64,000 nucleotides of DNA, from contig QVRM01003998.1 of NCBI GenBank assembly GCA_003439945.1, positions 1 to 64,000 of the forward strand, written 5' to 3'. This DNA is from Dermanyssus gallinae (Eukaryota; Arthropoda; Arachnida; Mesostigmata; Dermanyssidae). This document shows positions 12,230 through 23,605 of the stretch, piece by piece. Positions within the stretch are counted from its first letter, which is position 1. Every line of letters begins with the position of its first letter. Below the pieces are notes generated by a model that worked only from the letters and a program-made list of their open reading frames with translations, did no database searches and was not told where the DNA came from. The position numbers and the translations under genes are program-made.

Positions 12230-12678
12230 GGTATGCGTAAACGCATTTTTCACCTCTTAAAAGAAAATAAGTGCGGCGCCCTTGGTCACGTCGAAAAAGA
12301 TTGCGAGGGTCCCTCTCATGTTATAACTGCGACGTACATAAGCATGCAGCCAACTCTGCAGCCTGCCCAAGATAGAGGATAAAGATAGCCGAGGCCAGGT
12401 GCCACTTGGACCATGCAGGCCCTCGACGGAAAATGCAAAACTGTTCTTCAACAATAACCGAGGAAATCCGTCCTTCTCCCCACGCGGAGTCGCCGCCTAT
12501 TCTTGAGCCCACGGAACACAAGGCGCTGAGCGAGAAAAGCCTTCCTGCGGATACGCCTACTGTCGACGCAGACGGCCCTAGGCCGGTTATCATACAAAAG
12601 TACCGCAAAGGAGGACAGCAATCCCCGATTGATAATCAACGGTTAGGCAAGTCTCTGAACTCAAATGATGCGACTTAA
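12230..12678 (+). pseudogene. ORF1 (gag) C-terminal part, R1-like copy a
   Basis: Two CCHC knuckles can be read across one frameshift: CGALGHVEKDC (its first Cys lost) at about 12270-12305 and CYNCDVHKHAANSAAC at about 12320-12370. These are nucleic-acid-binding motifs of retrotransposon gag proteins. A hydrophilic tail follows to a TAA at 12676-12678. The ORF2 ATG at 12665 lies inside this frame, so the two ORFs overlap by 14 bases. Confidence 0.7.
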
Positions 12679-15088
12679 GGTTATTAGATTAAACTGTAAC
12701 AGGAGCCGCAGATCATGCCGCTCATCTAATGCTAGACGAAATAGAGTCTATGAGGAGCACTGCACCCTCTCTGCTTAGCGAGCCTAATGTCAAACTGGCA
12801 AAAAAGAACCAGACGACCTGAGTTGTGGATCCTCAGACCAGCACCTGCATTGTGCATAACCTGTTCATGTCTAGGATAGACGTGGACAACGTCGGTCGTT
12901 TCTGTAGCAGCCCCAACGGCTGGAGGGCCTTCTCGAGGACATGGCATTGTCAGCGAGGGATTGCCCTTTACCACTAGCAGTCTAAACTGGAGACTTTAAC
13001 GCAGTCTCGACAACTTGGGGGGCAACCAGCACTAATATGAGAGGCAGAGTTGTTCTTGAGTGGGTAGCAATACATGACCTTGATGTTCTTAATAAAGGAA
13101 GCGGATTTGACGATCTCTAAGGGAAGCCTTCAAATTAAACTATACTACTTGACAAAAAGAACCGCAGCGATCACTACTGTATGTAGAAGCCACCCCATTT
13201 GCAGCCCTTTCTGTCCCGGTTAGGCCACCCCGACTAAAACTACCTGACAACAGGAGAGCTAAAAGGAAAGCTGGCAAGGATACTAGAAGTAAAAGAAGAA
13301 CCTGAAAGCGCTCAAGATCATCAGAACGTTCTGGAGGAATCGTGCAAGGCGCCAAGCAAAAGGCAAGCGCATCCTAAGCAACAGTCTCCAGTTTTGCCAA
13401 AATATTCGTGGAACGGAGAGATCGCGGAAGCCCGCTGACGCTGCATCCACGCCAGGCAAAGATTCACCAGGAAAAGCGCAGCAGCATGGATGAGACAAGC
13501 TTTGCGCAATTGCAAAACGAATTTCGAAGCATTAGGGCCACTCTACGCAAAACTATAGCAGAAAGCAAGGCACGATGCTGGAAAGAATTCTTGTCGGATA
13601 TAGTCAACGGCCCGTGGGGACGACCGTACAAGGTGATCCGTGACTAGACAGAAACAAGAAAGAGCGCTCACCTTCCCCCGACAACACCGAGGGTTAAATT
13701 AAACGCTTTTTCTTCGACATCTATCCCTTCACAGGACGCCTTTTGAAGCGGATGCAAACGAGAGACCAGCCCAGGAGGTGACTCTAGAGAAGCTCCGGGC
13801 AGCGGGAGAGAGACTGAAGGCCAGAAAAGCACCAGGCCCTGATGGTATACTGCCCTCCGCCGCAAAAGTTTTGTTTAAAAAGTTTCCTGAAGTAGTGTTC
13901 CACGTTACCACACGAATACTCAAATCCGGACGCTTGTCTCTGATTTGGAAGAAAGCCGACCTTGTGCTTATTCCCAAAGTGAACGGCACTTACCGACCAA
14001 TCTGTCTAGTCAGTACACTGGCCAAGGGTATTGAGGCAATTATAGAAAACCGTTTGCAACTATTCGCAGAGGAACGCGGCCGTCTTTTACCGAATCAGTT
14101 CGGATTCGCAAATGCCGCTCGTGCCTGTCCACAATACAGTGGGTCATTGGTAAGGCGGAAGATCTACGACAATCCTCGGCAAGGTCCAGTGATCTTCTCA
14201 TTGTCGTGCTGCTGGCTCTTAAGCGTGCTTATAATAGCTTATCCTAGAGGGTGATACTGGAAACGCTTAAGATAAAGAGAGTTCCGAACTACCTTTGTCG
14301 AGTTGTCTCTGACTACCTTAACGAACGACGAGTATACAATGAGGGATCCAAATTTAAAATGACAGCTAAAGTTCCCCAGGGTTCCATCTTAGGTCCTCTT
14401 TTTTGGAACTTGACATACGACGATGTCCTACGCTTAAGTAATCTACCAGAAACGACAGATCTATTTGTGTATGCGGGCGACCTCGCAGTTGTAATACAGG
14501 GCGGCACCCCCAAGCAACTGGAACCTAAAGCCAACGACGCCCTGGCCGAGATTTCCGTCTGGATGAGGAGAGCGGATTTAACGCTGGCCCCTACCAAAAG
14601 CGAGGGAGTCAAGCTTGGCCCGAGACGGTGTCCTCTCCCAAAGCTTATATTGAACGGCCAGGATATTTAGGTGTAAACCACCCGAATCATCCCGCTATCT
14701 GGGAATGTACCTGGACAGAGGCTTGCGAGGTACACCTCATCTACGCTTGACTACAGAGAAAGCCACCAAAGTTTCACACGACATCGGCCGGCTGATGCCA
14801 AAAACACTCGGACCGCAAGAATCAACGCGACGCCTTCTTATAGCGACGCCTTCGGTTGCCGATTCGATTATGTTATTCGCGGCCCCGGTGTGGCCACTAA
14901 TCGCACTCACTCCAGCCCGCAACAGGGCGCTGCTGCGCAAGACCCAACGCATCGCGGCTTTACGGATTACGATTTTTTGTGCTACCGTGGTAGCCGTGTG
15001 TGCAAACCGCATTTTCCAGTTAGTCCCTTCTCAAAATACAAAAAACACAACAAATACATATAATACACTATATTTAAACGCTCCATAG
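12665..15088 (+). pseudogene. ORF2 of R1-like copy a: endonuclease and RT (broken)
   Basis: The start reads MMRLKVIRLNCNRSRR, the usual N-terminus of an exonuclease-endonuclease-phosphatase domain. GDFNAVSTTWG near 13000 holds the catalytic GDFN. The domain is riddled with stops. The RT runs from about 13778 (KAPGPDG) through 14254 and continues, one frame over, at 14251-14670 with VPQGSILGPLFW and VYAGDLAVV, where the first catalytic Asp of YADD is Gly. The C-terminal part at 14705-15088 includes the YLDRGL and R1-like RLMPKTLGP motifs, then degenerates. The catalytic change and several frameshifts mean it is dead. Confidence 0.82.
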
Positions 15089-15354
15089 AGCGTGTGGTAC
15101 AGTAATGTAATATCATCTGTACCCCATGATAGACACTTTATATATAATAAGATGTTACACTGCGATATTTTCTTTAGTTGAGCTGCCGTTAAAATTCATA
15201 TTGAAATGAGCGGCGGACGGTTCGGAGCCATCTGGCCGGTGCGCGGATGGTTTTGTTATGCTTCGTTTGTCTGAAAAGGACTTGATTGAACTTCACAACA
15301 GCCTGGCTTCTTGCCCCTCCGACGCATAGTACACGAAAATGGTCACTGAGTTTC
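15089..15354. other. No recognisable gene
   Basis: Short AT-rich stretch between the R1-like remnant and a CAA-rich microsatellite. I see no coding or RNA signature. Confidence 0.5.
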
Positions 15355-15492
15355 AACAACAACATCAACATCGTTAACATCAACAATAACACCAACAACA
15401 ACAACATCCACAACAACAACAACATCCACAACAACAACACGAACACCACCAACAACAACAACAACACCAACAACAACAACAACAACAACAGC
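15355..15492 (+). repeat. (CAA)n-rich degenerate microsatellite
   Basis: About 138 bp of CAA with AAC, CAT and ACC variants. Open frames across it give poly-Asn on one strand and poly-Leu or poly-Cys on the other; these are repeat artefacts. Confidence 0.9.
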
Positions 15493-15779
15493 TGACAATG
15501 TACGAACAACTTAGAATACAAAGCATATGTGGTCGGGTCCATACTATATCGCCTACATTCATGTATAGAATTTAGTGAAATACTTTGTTTATATGTGTGT
15601 TTCGAAATAGGTCCAATATGATGATTTGGTTTTATTTTATTATTATTCAAAAGGATAAATCAGCGTTGCAATGCGCATACAACAAGAAACAGTCCGAACG
15701 CTCTTTGTCTGTCGCTCAATTGACTTAACCCATCGCCGAATCGACAAACGGAGCTATGCTTAGAGGTGTGCCGCACGTC

Positions 15780-16040
15780 GACAGACCAATTGGGCCCAAG
15801 ACCTCTTTAGTATCGTGGTCGACCTTTGTCTCGCAAGGGCGCGCATCTATTTCGCGTCCTGTAGTATTGGATTGTACGACACCAGGCAGACATGAGACAG
15901 GCGCAACTCTATAAGCGTTCCCTCATAAAGAATACTGATCTACAGCACTTTTACCTGTTTGCCAGTTCGAATGGCGGGTTGGGTCTGCCACTCGTACTGC
16001 GATTTCTGCTTCTCCAGATCATTATTGTGTTTGTCGTTAT
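15780..16040 (+). mobile_element. Possible RT-thumb fragment of an RLE-type retrotransposon
   Basis: One frame gives SSNGGLGLPLVLR near 15960-16000. This resembles the GGLGLP block that follows the RT in R2-like and RLE elements. Nothing else on either side extends the match, so this is a weak call. Confidence 0.3.
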
Positions 16041-19000
16041 TGTTGACAATGGCCTAGCCGAGGTTTAATTATCACGCCTGTTATAGGCAGACATATAGAG
16101 TGGCCAATCCCTCCCTAAACGAAGCTCTAGTCAAGCTGTAGAACTAGTAAGACGGTCGCAGTTTAGTGCTGCGGTGATAACAGAAAGCAGCCAGACCAGA
16201 TCGAGGACAGAAGCCGGAGAAGGCCTGGGCCGATGGGACGGAAACGGGCAACTTAAGGAGCATCAACTCAGACAACTCGAATACCCAACTCAGACAATTG
16301 AAGGGCTGTCAAATGCTGCTATCGCTGGCGACATCTAAATTAAGTTAACTGCTCGATTTGGTTGGCCTGATAATTAGCAGCGGCGACAATGTAGGCGAAT
16401 TGTAGGCGATATAAGCTTTAGTAAGTCTGTTCTAATTTGTAGACATGTACTAATTAGTAGCTGTCCTAGCATGCGGTTGTTTTTGTACGAACTAGCAAGT
16501 AATTATTGCAGTTACACATACCATTGTGCAGCATAAAATTATTTAGAATAGTGTTTCGTTCGGCATGAAGGAAAATATCTAGCATTTTCTAGAACTGCAA
16601 ACGCCTGGCGATTAGCTGTGGCAAAAACATGCACAATTTTCCAAAAAAAACAACTTAACTAATGATAAAAAACAAAAATATACTAAATCGAATAGACAAA
16701 CAGCTTTATGTGCATATTCCTCTCTTTTAATAAACGCAGCCTTAGTTGAAAATAGAACAAGCTCAGTGTTTCCCGAGCCTGCGGAACTACTCGCTGCAAC
16801 TTGACGCTTCTAGAGAAATTGAGTTTTAGCAGCATTTTCCCACCAACTACGTCAGGGCACATGTTCTATAGCGAAACTAATCTTGTGAGCATTGTTTAAA
16901 TGCCCGAGTTTGGGCTTACAACAGGTTCTTTGTTGTTGGTACTCCATAGGGTCGTAATTCGTTTTGGCTCGCGTCTGCTAGTTGGCAAGAACGACGCAAA
17001 CTGGCGCAAAGCATTTAGCCTAGCCCACCGCTAAATGCGACGGAAACAATAGGAGGGATCAAATGGGACCCCCGAATAGCAGTTAAAAACTACATGGTGG
17101 ACTTAAAACGTAAATATCAAAGTAGAAAACGAACACGGAAGACAAGTATCAGGGACATTCCTGGAGGGGGGGGGGTGTTGGCTGTACAGCTTTATACAAG
17201 TAAGGTAACATTCCGTTGGTACTAGCCTGCAATACGACGAGGTCCTCGTGATAGACAATCACCATAAAGGTAGCAGAGTCTGGCGCTTGTAGCCGCCACT
17301 CAAAAAGGAAAATATCTAGAGAAAGTCGCGCGCGTGACACTGCCAAGGGCGACGGCCTGGATTCAACGAGAGCTTCTGGAGCTGACTCCAACAACCTATC
17401 TCACTGATAAGGACACGACGTAATATGCACTGGATGGCTCACAAGCTTAAGCATACACTTGCGGGCCACATCTTACAAACAGAAAAAAGACAAATTTCTG
17501 GACAAACGTTGCACGGCGAAAAGCAGCACGTTCTGTGGGCGACACAGAAGACAATGATAATCCTCTAAGTGAGCAGAGCGTATCGGACGACCTCGACTGT
17601 GGCCTTCTTCGTCTGTAAAGGGTGCTCGCTTGGGATAACCACCATAACCGTCTAGCGAAAAGAATGGAGGAACCACGCGCAGACGAAACCAAAGGGCAGT
17701 GGAACAAGGAGGTCTCAGGGTTTGCTACACGCGAAATCAAGACGAAGAGCTCTTAAACTTCTATACACGGATGCTAGCCTGTTATTGGTAGTTTTAAGCG
17801 TGCAATTTTAAAATAGGCAAAATAAGCTCAAGTATTTTGAGCCACTCTGCAGAGGCTAGTCTTCTAAAGCACACCATACGCGTTACGCTGCCAAAGATGA
17901 GGGGGTAGAAACGAACGTGGATATAGTGAATTTGCAAGTCCCCTACTTTGCTACTCACTAGTAAAGACCGATGACGCAAGAACTTGCCATGGTAAGTTTA
18001 GAGATATCTAGGGTTCTCCCAACAGGCCTTGTGGCAGCATGGCTGCGGACTCTCTCTCTCTTTCTGTACTTTTCCACACGGTGAGTTCCAAGCCGCCAAA
18101 ACAATAACAACAAAACAACATCAACCACAACAACAACAACAACAACAACAAACGTACCACACATTTTTATATATGACTAAGTGAACCAGTCAATAGGCAT
18201 TTTCTCGAACGTCCATGTATTATTACTATTATTAAGAAAGACATGACAAAGCCAATTGAATAATGATTGATTTTTGTTAACAATCACTTACATCTGCCTT
18301 ATTTCAAGGAAAGTGGCGAATGAAAACAACTTTTAGATTGAACTTTCTCGCCTGCTGTCTTAACTCTTAGCTGCTTATAATTGATTTCCGGTTATATTTT
18401 TTGAGTGGGGTTCTTAAACGTCTTTGAACGTTTCGTATATAGCACTGACTAAGAGTCTTTAGTCCTTGTTACAGCATGTAAAGTGGTTTGGCTGCATGCA
18501 AAATTGTTTAAACCAGCTTGCTGTGTTTGTGTCTTCTAGATCGCATGATGCTGTATAGCGAGCTAATAGGCCTTATGATGTGGCAGACACATCAGCTCGA
18601 TGGCGTTGCTCTGTTCTTGAGAATCACCTGCTTGTTGCTACTGTAACTGTTGCTTGCCACGCAGATCACCAGGCTTGCCGTGCCCCTCAGCGCAGTCTGC
18701 ATTAACGGATACGCAAAATAAATACTGTTCAATTGAGTTTGAGCACAAAATACGAAGCGTTTAACCAATTGCCGTTCGATCGTGCCGAGCTCAAGCGTTC
18801 CCCCTAGAGGAAGCTTTGGACAAAAGAGATAGCACCGATGAGAGCCCAGGGTCGAGGGCTAAATTCTGATACCTCAACCAATTTCCAATGCATGCAGCTT
18901 GCAACTGTCTTCCATCGTATTGTCTTTCTTGTTGTTTCTTAGTTCTTCTTAATGTGCTGTTGGACCCTTTCTACGCGCTGGTTAAGGCAGCGTTGACGCC

Positions 19001-19860
19001 AAGACTCTGGAACGAAGTTTTTAAGCGGGAATAGGCCGTCGGTTGAAGGTATATTGCGCCACTCTGGACTGTTTACGCTGTCGTTGATTAGTGTGCACTT
19101 CTTTACGATGCGTTTGGCTATCCCTAAGCACATTTTCACGTTTCCCATTATACTTATGCCGTGAACTTGTCACGTATTGCTCTTCACATTCTTTACGAAA
19201 CATGAGCGGTCGCTTACTGTATCGATGACTACGTGTGCTCTTTGTTGTAGCGTGTCTTTCTTGCGCATTCTGACGAGGAGTAGCTTGGTCATCCACGTAA
19301 GCGATCGTCTAGACGTCCTTCACAAATTATCAGTATACGAATTCCTAAATGTGTCTACGCGAAACAAACACGCTACAAGGTGAAACACAAACTGCCATCT
19401 ATATGATGAACACCTGAATGATAGCTCACGGCCTCGAGCTAGCTTCCGAACAAGGCGGTTTTCCTTATTGGCCGAAAGAAGCATAAAAACATCTGTAGAT
19501 CTGATCATATTGCTCTTGCCTTCAATATAACATTGAAAGCAGACGTCGCGATCATTGACGGCCGTGGCTTTAATTTTTGGAAAGATGACTACAAGACAAC
19601 TCTGTTTAAGCTATGCCAAATCCACTGGTTTATCGTGATACTGAGACCAAATGTTCAAATAAGCTATCTCGAAGCCATATTTCTTCCCCTTATTCCCTCA
19701 AGTTTACAGGAAATATATATATATATATAGAAAGAGAGAGAAAAGGGAAAGTTACGTAGTATATACACTAAAGGAGCGTTGCGTAGCTAAGACGTTTCTA
19801 TTGCCGTGGTTGGAATTTCTAAAGAGCTAGACTAGTCTATTTTGTTCTTCTAGACGGTCG
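16041..19860. other. Long stretch with no recognised gene; 3' flank of the scavenger receptor gene
   Basis: I find no confident gene in these 3.8 kb. A minus-strand frame at 17394-17149 and a plus-strand frame at 17478-17760 have no signature I can defend. A CAA microsatellite lies at 18096-18155 and a TA tract at 19712-19730. The 3' UTR of the scavenger receptor gene should lie just below 19861 on the minus strand, but I see no clear AATAAA close to the stop. Confidence 0.45.
18096..18155 (+). repeat. (CAA)n microsatellite
   Basis: About 60 bp rich in AACAACAAC units. The reverse frame gives poly-Val or poly-Leu artefacts. Confidence 0.9.
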
Positions 19861-19992
19861 TCACAAGAGAAGGCCAGCGATCAAAAGGGACGTCGCGAGC
19901 AAGCAGAAACAGGAGGCCAGCGCCGTCCAAAATACGAAGTTGCACTGCTTGAGCGTCTCCAATAGTGCATCTCTGTCTGATGATCCGTAGGC
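19861..19992 (-). CDS. CD36 / class B scavenger receptor, last exon (C-terminal membrane helix)
   Basis: Terminal coding exon of the host gene. The acceptor is excellent: a T-rich tract then CAATTCCAG before GCCTACGGA. The exon is 132 bp, phase 0, and ends at TGA (19863-19861). It encodes 43 residues beginning AYGSSDRDALLETLKQC and then a hydrophobic run of about 25 residues (from FVFW to AGLLL) that directly precedes the stop. CD36-family proteins have such a second membrane helix, usually followed by a short cytosolic tail; here almost none remains. The run contains two Cys residues. The fit with exon 26540-26427 (WMED joined to AYGSS) supports the gene model. Confidence 0.85.
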   Translation of the reverse strand, partial: AYGSSDRDALLETLKQCNFVFWTALASCFCLLATSLLIAGLLL

Positions 19993-20190
19993 CTGGAATT
20001 GAAAAAAAATTAATACACATATATTTTAATTATCTAATTTATTGCTTGATAATTATTAAACTTAAATTTCACAATGCGCAAGTCTTTGTTTGCGAGATTT
20101 TTTTAATTTTATTTTCGTAAACAAAATAAGTAAAATGTAAAAAGTACTAACATTGTCTATTTTCATTTCAACATGCCTCACTACATGCAA

Positions 20191-20281
20191 AACTAACAGT
20201 TGAAATCACTAGAAATTCTCCCCTTTGTACATATAACAACTCTTTCAACTAGTTTTGTCATCAGACTATATAGAGGTAACT
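20191..20281. repeat. Left arm of a 91-bp inverted repeat
   Basis: This arm matches the reverse complement of 20489-20579 at 89 of 91 positions (two substitutions near the outer end). The segment between holds an R1 3' end and a TA tract. Confidence 0.95.
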
Positions 20282-20282
20282 T

Positions 20283-20455
20283 GTAAATTGCGTGATGCAC
20301 ACCCAGCTACGGTACTGTGGGGCTCACAATACCACTAAAGTCCAGTCGTCCTCTTTGGCCCTTGTCGGGGGGTGGCCGCAGTACTGTTTTCTCGAGATTA
20401 CTTTACCTGGCCACTCTTCTTGCCCTTTCGGCTGCTCGACTTTGTGCGGCGGATG

Positions 20456-20460
<5 letters not shown>
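20283..20460 (-). mobile_element. R1-like retrotransposon 3' end (minus), part 1
   Basis: The reverse complement closely matches 62877-63045: a shared CCGCCGCACAAA, AAGAAGAG, GTAAAGTAATCTCGAGAAAA and the TTTAGTGG...CCCACA 3' UTR motif. It continues the coding fragment at 20722-20636, from which it is separated by inserted (TA)n and one inverted-repeat arm. Confidence 0.8.

Positions 20461-20488
<28 letters not shown>
20461..20488. repeat. (TA)n microsatellite
   Basis: TA tract, starting a few bases before 20461, that separates the R1 3' end from the right arm of the inverted repeat. Confidence 0.95.
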
Positions 20489-20490
<2 letters not shown>

Positions 20491-20577
20491 TTACCTCTAT
20501 ATAGTCTGATGACAAAACTAGTTGAAAGAGTTGTTATATGTACAAAGGGGAGAATTTCTAGCGATTTCAGCTGTTAG

Positions 20578-20579
<2 letters not shown>
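20489..20579. repeat. Right arm of a 91-bp inverted repeat
   Basis: Reverse complement of 20191-20281 with two mismatches. It is flanked on both sides by (TA)n. Confidence 0.95.

Positions 20580-20625
<46 letters not shown>
20580..20625. repeat. (TA)n microsatellite
   Basis: About 46 bp of pure TA. Confidence 0.95.
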
Positions 20626-20628
<3 letters not shown>

Positions 20629-20635
20629 CGTCGCG

Positions 20636-20722
20636 GAGAGTTTTTGCGAATCTTCTTATAATAATCCAGGACTCATGAGACTTGAGGAGCGCCTCTACAA
20701 GAGCTATGCATGTCAGGAGGTA
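20636..20722 (-). mobile_element. R1-like C-terminal coding fragment (minus), part 2
   Basis: The minus strand reads LVEALLKSHESWIIIRRFAK, matching VEALLKDYESWILVRKFAQ at 62797-62855 on the plus strand. It is the coding end of the copy whose 3' UTR lies at 20460-20283. Confidence 0.8.
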
Positions 20723-20895
20723 GGATAGAGCTGAGTAGAAGAGAACGGAAGAGACGCCTCTCTCGCGGTTTGAAAGTAATACTAAAGTAGTACCAAGCCT
20801 AAGGGGTTGGGAAGAATCCGACTTTAGTGGGCATGTGAAACCTACACTAGTCACGCAGGCTGCTAGTGGCGCATGTGCATCATGCATTCCCGAAA
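20723..20895 (+). mobile_element. R1-like 3' UTR fragment (plus)
   Basis: About 170 bp similar to 35385-35575: AGAGACGCCTCTC, TTTAGTGGG...ACACTAGTCACGCAGGCTGCTAGTGGCGCATGTGCAT and CATTCCCGAAACCTCC. It abuts the minus-oriented R1 fragment, so two different R1 insertions or a rearrangement meet at about 20722. Confidence 0.8.
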
Positions 20896-21429
20896 CCTCC
20901 TAGATCAAACAAGTTACCATGATCTCTTAGCAGTTGCGCAAGTGAATTGGTAAACGAGCCGTGTTTAAGACCACCATTTTATTTAGATCAGGGAGTATAG
21001 ATTTAGCCTAATATCCAGGATGGCCTGGCCCAATGAATTGTTTCTTATATTGACTCCATTTGCTCAAGATGTCTGTTCTGCCGATTAGTGTTCTCTCCGT
21101 CCGGCCTTTTAGAGTTTATTTATGCCAGTTCATTAGCCCTGAGGTCCCAGGGATTTTGTCCAGAGAAGACCTGTGTGGCTACTGTGGAAGCCGTGCCACT
21201 TGCTCGTGCTTTGTTGAGCGCCATAGATCTTTAAGTCTTGTTGACTAGGCGGCCTCTTGTAGCTTTGGTAGTTGTGCATTCCCATAAGGATGCAGCTAAC
21301 ACAATGCTATCTATTTGTGATGCTACGAAACGGTTGCTCCTCTAGTCCGTGGGAGGATTTTTCGTAGCTTAACTGAGGCTTTGGTTCATAGGATATGCCG
21401 TAGGTAGGGGGGCACACCTTTGTTTCAAA
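20896..21429. other. No recognisable gene
   Basis: Intronic sequence of the scavenger receptor gene with no coding or RNA signature I recognise. Confidence 0.5.
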
Positions 21430-21900
21430 GTGCTTAGCGCGTATTAAACGCGTTCTAGACGTCAATAAGGACGGCCAGACAGTGTGACCGATTTGTTATC
21501 GGTAAACTTCTCTGTGCTTCAGCTATTAATAAAACTTTACTGATTGCCGAACGTGTGAAGTGTCTGGTGCGGAAGCCATGCTGGTTTTCCGTCAGCGCCT
21601 TTTTGCTTTTTAATTCTGTAACTAGTCGCCTGTTAATAATGTGCTTAGCTGCTTTAGATCGGCAAGAGAGCACGCTTATAAGGCGGTATTTCAGGATATT
21701 CCGGGTTTCAGGATAACGGTCAAACGTGCCGTTTTCTAATGCTTAGTATGAGGTGAGGATTGTACCCATCATGCGTATAAATATTATTGAATGGTTCTTT
21801 AGGAGTACGCGTACAGCTTACTGGCGTACAGCATCTGGGCCCGGTGCTTCTTTTGGTTGTATGCGTTCGACCGATCTAATGTTGATCTGTATTTGCTATT
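21430..21900 (-). mobile_element. LINE RT fragment (fingers region), minus
   Basis: Read on the minus strand: KEAPGPDAV near 21845, then RLISVLSCRSKAAKHIINRRL, NQHGFR and LIDV toward 21455. These are RT motifs 0 to 2 of an APE-type LINE (CR1/Jockey-like order). The catalytic palm is absent and the frame is broken. Confidence 0.65.
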
Positions 21901-21927
21901 ATCGAAGGTGTACCCTGGGATGTTAAT

Positions 21928-21982
21928 TATATATATATAGTTTAGTTGGGCAACTCGGGCTGATTATATATATATATATATA
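21928..21982. repeat. Two short (TA)n tracts
   Basis: TA tracts at about 21928-21938 and 21964-21982, with CAACTCGGGCTGA between them. Confidence 0.9.
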
Positions 21983-22259
21983 CAAGGTGACAAACGGCAG
22001 TGGATGGGGATTCGTGAGCAGACTATAAAAAATAAACTAAAAATCTATTCATTTAAACAAGTGTGTCTCCTTGTCACTACCACCCATTATGGGATTAACA
22101 CGTCTTTAGCAGTCGCACCCAAAACTAACATTCTATCTCACTTAAAAATGATGAGCGTCATTTCACTGAGCCGTTTTTATCAGCCGTAGAGAGGTTTAAG
22201 GCTACCCGTTCAGCGAAGAAAGTTGGAGTTTAGTTAATCGACTTTGGTTAACCACCTTC

Positions 22260-22320
<61 letters not shown>
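22260..22320. repeat. (TA)n followed by poly(T)
   Basis: About 37 bp of TA and then 23 T. It could be the poly(A) end of a minus-strand retroelement; the family 1 copy begins about 70 bp further on. Confidence 0.9.
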
Positions 22321-22325
<5 letters not shown>

Positions 22326-22389
22326 CTTAAGTATTAGAGGTAACAATTGTCTCCTTATGCCTTCTCCCGTGTACACCGGATAAAATAAG

Positions 22390-23465
22390 TAAATATGTCA
22401 CATATTCTCCAGGTTCGGACGTAGACAGTCTAGCAGAATTCCGCGCGCAGAGGCGGCGTTACCCCGCTGAATGTCCAGCGATAGTCTCTGGTGCAGGTAC
22501 TCGACAGCTTAAGTGTCCCCTGTGGAACGGTTGAGCGCCTTGCCGACACGTTGAATGAGTTTGTGCGTCTTTGGGCCGGGTCCCCCTAGTGTCTCGAATG
22601 ACAGCGGGCGAAAATCATGGGGTAGGTAATACTGGCATACTTTCTGCACTTATTCGCCTTCGCCAACATAGACGCGTGACCAGCATGTTCCGCGTCCGCA
22701 CTAACCATTGAAGGGGTCTAATGAGTCAGTAACGGTTGCACCTCATACCAGCATGCGACCCATCTCAAAGGACGTAAGTGTCAGTCCGGTCGTTTTCAAT
22801 AATTCCTGCAAAGGCCAGGAGGCTCGAGAATGCAAGGAAAACCAGCAGACCTCAAGGCTCGGCTAAATGTCCCGTTCAGAGCTGCGTGCCGGGCTTGACG
22901 ACCTGAACTTAAAACACAAGAGAGACCATGGTGTGCCTGTGACCCCACCTGATCGCCACATCTACATTGGTGCGGGAATACGAGAGCTGTCCCCAGACGT
23001 AGCCCCGCACTAATCCAAACAGTGATATTATCTAGTAGAGTGCCTAAGTGAACACTTGGGAGAGCCTGTAACCAGGCCCCGGCACTTTTTGCAGAGACCG
23101 CCCGTAGCCTGGCTTTGTCAGTTGCAGTGGGGGCTTGCTTAAGTAGATGCACAAATGTCTTCTCCTGCAGTGGGGTCGACCAACTTTTCTGTATACGCGG
23201 GTATGATACCGCACAGAGACGCTAATCTCTTGACTAAGGCTGCCAAAGTGTGATCGTAGACACTTTTGCCTGTGTCGTCCAGCAACCCTTTGGCTTTTTC
23301 CGATGCCTGGGACATAGAGGAGACTATAGCGGGCCCAAGTAGGATTATTCCGCAATAAGATCCCAGCGATGGAAGACGGCTGGCGGCAACTTTAAGCTTC
23401 TCTCTCCATGCGTCTAAAGCCTCAGGTAATCCCTTTGGCAGAGGCAAACCCGGAGGAGTTTAATG
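22390..23465 (-). mobile_element. RLE family 1 copy C: C-terminal part of ORF2 (minus)
   Basis: On the minus strand the thumb begins near 23460 ([13 protein letters not shown]), followed by LPSVHLGTLLDN, the knuckle CRCGDQVGSQAHHGLSC near 22960, LEPPGL, and the endonuclease core. In that core the WDATV motif reads stop-GATV (about 22770), so both Trp and the key Asp are lost. The end reads LSLDIQRGNAAS near 22460. This is a 5'-truncated, inactive copy in an intron of the receptor gene. Confidence 0.8.
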
Positions 23466-23498
23466 TCGCTCTTTTGAACGACTTTGCAACCGGAACGA

Positions 23499-23605
<107 letters not shown>

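Larger units (their letters stand above)
12230..15088 (+). mobile_element. R1-like non-LTR retrotransposon, copy a (degraded)
   Basis: A plus-strand element with the end of a gag-like ORF1 carrying zinc knuckles, an apurinic-type endonuclease, an RT and part of the C-terminal region. It is truncated at both ends. The RT phrases RKAPGPDG, YRPICLVSTLAKG and VPQGSILGPLFWN, with an expected YADD written here as YAGD, match the R1/I/Jockey-type group. The element at 48.8-52.5 kb is a close relative. Confidence 0.85.

Noticed and set aside
15189..15650. Minus-strand frame with poly-Leu, and other frames with poly-Cys and poly-Asn
   Set aside because: They come from a CAA-rich microsatellite in different frames, not from a membrane protein or a Cys-rich peptide.
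17149..17760. Frames resembling weak RT-like text (YHEDLVVL) on the minus strand and a charged frame on the plus strand
   Set aside because: The similarity is a few residues only, with no neighbouring RT motif to confirm it.
18939..19296. Minus-strand frames considered as a Penelope-like or BEL-like fragment
   Set aside because: No GIY-YIG, RT or integrase motif could be placed; left unannotated.
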